64,000 nt of DNA from Nostoc sp. TCL240-02 (GTDB taxonomy: Bacteria > Cyanobacteriota > Cyanobacteriia > Cyanobacteriales > Nostocaceae), in NCBI RefSeq assembly GCF_013343235.1, contig NZ_CP040094.1, positions 6,691,001-6,755,000 of the forward strand, read 5' to 3'. Below, in pieces: positions 62,555-64,000 of the stretch. The translations under genes were made by a program, and so were the position numbers. Numbering within the stretch: position 1 is the stretch's first letter; every line of letters begins with the position of its first letter. The notes beneath the pieces were generated by a model. That model was not told the origin of the DNA. It saw only the letters and a program-made list of their open reading frames with translations, and did no database searches.

Positions 62555-62677
62555 AGGCCAATTTTTACCTACAACCCAACACCAACAGTAAATAGTATTC
62601 CCACAAAATTAGCAAAGGTTAACGGCAATGTAGCACTATGCTCAAGCTAGGCTAAAATTTACTCGCCCAGTGAAGAG

Positions 62678-62760
62678 AATGGGGGCAGGGAGCAGGGGGA
62701 GAAGAATTATTAATTATTATCCAATTCCCAATGCCCAATGCCCAATTCCCAATTCCCAAA
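62678..62760. repeat. STRR tract before livM
   Basis: gggggcagggagcaggggga is followed by aattcccaatgcccaatgcc and caattcccaattcccaaata, ending 12 bases before ATG 62773. Confidence 0.9.
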
Positions 62761-62772
62761 TAACTATTCAAA

Positions 62773-63906
62773 ATGGTTGACTATCTAATTTTCTTAGCAA
62801 TTTCTACAGCACTTTTTGCTCTATTCGGTCTGGGACTCAATTTACAGTGGGGCTTTACGGGATTAATTAACTTTGGTCATATTGCTTTCATGACTCTGGG
62901 AGCATATACAACCGTATTATTAAGCTTAAAGGGCGTACCCCTATTGATATCAGCAGTGGCTGGGGCAGTTGTTGCTGCCTTATTGGGTTTGATAATTGGT
63001 TTTGCAACTCTACGTTTGCGAGAAGATTATCTAGGAATTGTCACCATCGGTACGGGCGAATTAATTCGTTTGGTGGTAAATAATCAGGAATTACCTGTGG
63101 GTGATACTTGGGCTTCTGGGGCGTTTGGCGTGCAAAGTTATCCTATACCCTTATCTACAGAGCCGAATTTGTTTATCAGATTAGTGATGATTGGGTTGTT
63201 AACGCTACTAGCTGCTGTAACTTTCTTTACTTTGTGGCAATGGATTCGTACCACCCAAATATCTCGAACTACTGATTTAGGCAAAAGGACAACTAGCAAG
63301 CAAGAATTTGCGTCGCGCTTGGCTGTAGGAATTATATTAGCAGTTTTGGCAGCAGCAATTTATATCTCTGGGGTAATTGGACTGTATAACTACAACCCCA
63401 AAGCGGGTTTAATGCTGGTGTTGCTGTTAGTTTTAGCACTTGTATACTGGCGTTTAGAAATTTTGGTGCGATCGCCTTGGGGTAGAATTCTCAAAGCCAT
63501 TCGTGAAGATGAAGAAATTCCCAAAGCACTGGGAAAAAATGTCTTTTGGTATAAATTACAATCATTAATGTTAGGGGGTGCGATCGCAGGTATCGCTGGT
63601 GCTTTCTTTGCTTGGCAACTATCCGCCATTTACCCCGATAACTTTCAACCCCAGATCACCTTTGACACTTGGATCATGGTGATTCTAGGCGGTTCTGGAA
63701 ATAATGTTGGCACAATCTTAGGTGCAGTAATTTTCTTTGCTTACGATGCACTCACGCGAGAAGTCTTACCCAGAATCGTCCCCCTTGATGAAGCCCGTTT
63801 GGGTGCATTTCGGATTATGGTAATCGGATTAATTTTGATGATACTAATGATTTGGCGACCTCAAGGTATTCTAGGGAAAAAGGAGGAACTTACCCTTGGT
63901 AAATAA
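62773..63906 (+). CDS. livM: Branched-chain/neutral amino acid ABC transporter permease (LivM type)
   Basis: The 377-residue permease has eight or more membrane helices. It shows LGLNLQWGFTGLINFGHIAFMTLGAYT (family signature near residue 20-46), VTIGTGELIRLVVNN, an EAA-like loop near SPWGRILKAIREDEEIPKALGKNVFWYK and a final VILGGSGNNVGTILGAVIFF segment. It belongs with LivM/NatD-type subunits of neutral or hydrophobic amino acid import, or urea import in some groups. The following gene overlaps it by 11 bases, so they form an operon. The tract before the start is STRR. Confidence 0.93.
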   Translation: MVDYLIFLAISTALFALFGLGLNLQWGFTGLINFGHIAFMTLGAYTTVLLSLKGVPLLISAVAGAVVAALLGLIIGFATLRLREDYLGIVTIGTGELIRLVVNNQELPVGDTWASGAFGVQSYPIPLSTEPNLFIRLVMIGLLTLLAAVTFFTLWQWIRTTQISRTTDLGKRTTSKQEFASRLAVGIILAVLAAAIYISGVIGLYNYNPKAGLMLVLLLVLALVYWRLEILVRSPWGRILKAIREDEEIPKALGKNVFWYKLQSLMLGGAIAGIAGAFFAWQLSAIYPDNFQPQITFDTWIMVILGGSGNNVGTILGAVIFFAYDALTREVLPRIVPLDEARLGAFRIMVIGLILMILMIWRPQGILGKKEELTLGK

Positions 63907-64000
63907 CCAGTCACCGCCACTTCCCCTTTTGGTAGCCACTGGACTTTCTAAAAGCTTTGGTGGTGTCAAAGCAGTTAATGAGGCGAAAATTGAAGTTGCT
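63896..64000 (+). CDS. livG: ABC transporter ATP-binding protein, LivG type (N-terminus, cut by window edge)
   Basis: The frame from TTG 63896 with the strong SD AGGAGG at 63881-63886 (nine bases before) encodes about 35 residues: LVNNQSPPLPLLVATGLSKS, then FGGVKAVNEAKIEV. The FGGVKAV text is the standard A-loop-containing start of LivG-like ATPases. The ATP-binding motifs lie outside the window. Overlap with livM implies translational coupling. Confidence 0.85.
   Translation, partial: MVNNQSPPLPLLVATGLSKSFGGVKAVNEAKIEVA

Noticed and set aside
1..64000. tRNA, rRNA or tmRNA genes
   Set aside because: No cloverleaf with a T-loop GTTCGA-type motif or rRNA-like sequence was recognised by eye; a covariance-model scan would be needed to exclude them fully.

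Overview
The window comes from a filamentous, probably heterocyst-forming cyanobacterium of the Nostoc/Anabaena type. The evidence is the very frequent HIP1 octamer GCGATCGC, photosynthesis genes (psaE, psb28, ndhO, a Ycf66-family gene, vipp1), a CcbP-type calcium-binding protein, and many short tandemly repeated sequences (STRRs such as CCCAATTCCCAATG) plus interspersed hairpin repeats. About 60 protein genes can be supported. I saw no rRNA, tRNA or CRISPR array. The sequence is chromosomal housekeeping DNA cut by mobile and defence-like patches.

Layout. 1-8 kb: a cut glycosyltransferase, a DUF1517 membrane protein, a DXD-type glycosyltransferase-like gene, a PIG-L deacetylase, ccbP, a maltose-acetyltransferase relative and a REC-PAS-GGDEF diguanylate cyclase. 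9-16 kb: folB and menD, then an accessory island (IS4-type transposase, PD-(D/E)XK-like nuclease, a decayed Rpn copy and an intact Rpn gene), then menB. 16-22.7 kb: small Cys-motif protein, DUF721/DciA-like protein, SPOR-like membrane protein, a pspA-vipp1 pair, thioredoxin and a class I aminotransferase. 22.8-24.5 kb: an IS1634-type element with terminal repeats. 25-33 kb: PEP-CTERM protein, single-domain response regulator, two genes of about 60 codons, uvrC, a Gln-rich exported protein and rlmN. 33-43 kb: tautomerase, cobM, lgt, coaD overlapping a DivIVA-like gene, Ycf66, tldE/tldD, cysS and a CobW-type GTPase. 43-54 kb: second Rpn gene with a minisatellite, dtd, psb28, moaB, an ETR1-like sensor diguanylate cyclase, mraY, DUF3134, fibrillin, psaE, mutM, ndhO and mdh. 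54-64 kb: a repeat protein and lipoprotein, a three-gene nuclease-ATPase operon, a double Nif11 protein, pgi, a toxin-antitoxin pair and livM/livG.

Best candidates for something new. (1) The gene at 45870-47627 joins an ethylene-receptor-like three-helix membrane domain (Tyr, Ile-Pro, Cys and His of the ETR1 copper/ethylene site kept, Asp25 position changed to His) to PAS-GAF-GGDEF, suggesting copper- or ethylene-linked control of cyclic di-GMP. (2) The operon at 55041-58991 encodes a winged-helix-like protein, a P-loop ATPase and a PD-(D/E)XK endonuclease with an unusual N-terminal domain. It looks like an anti-mobile-element system that I cannot match to a named one. (3) A recurring theme is repeat DNA entering reading frames: STRRs or hairpin repeats appear inside menD, the aminotransferase and mutM, probably cysS, at the 3' ends of lgt, mraY and mutM, and between an antitoxin and its toxin.

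Functions are inferred by reading translations and motifs by eye; no database search was possible. Edges of insertion sequences, start codons and repeat families are best estimates.
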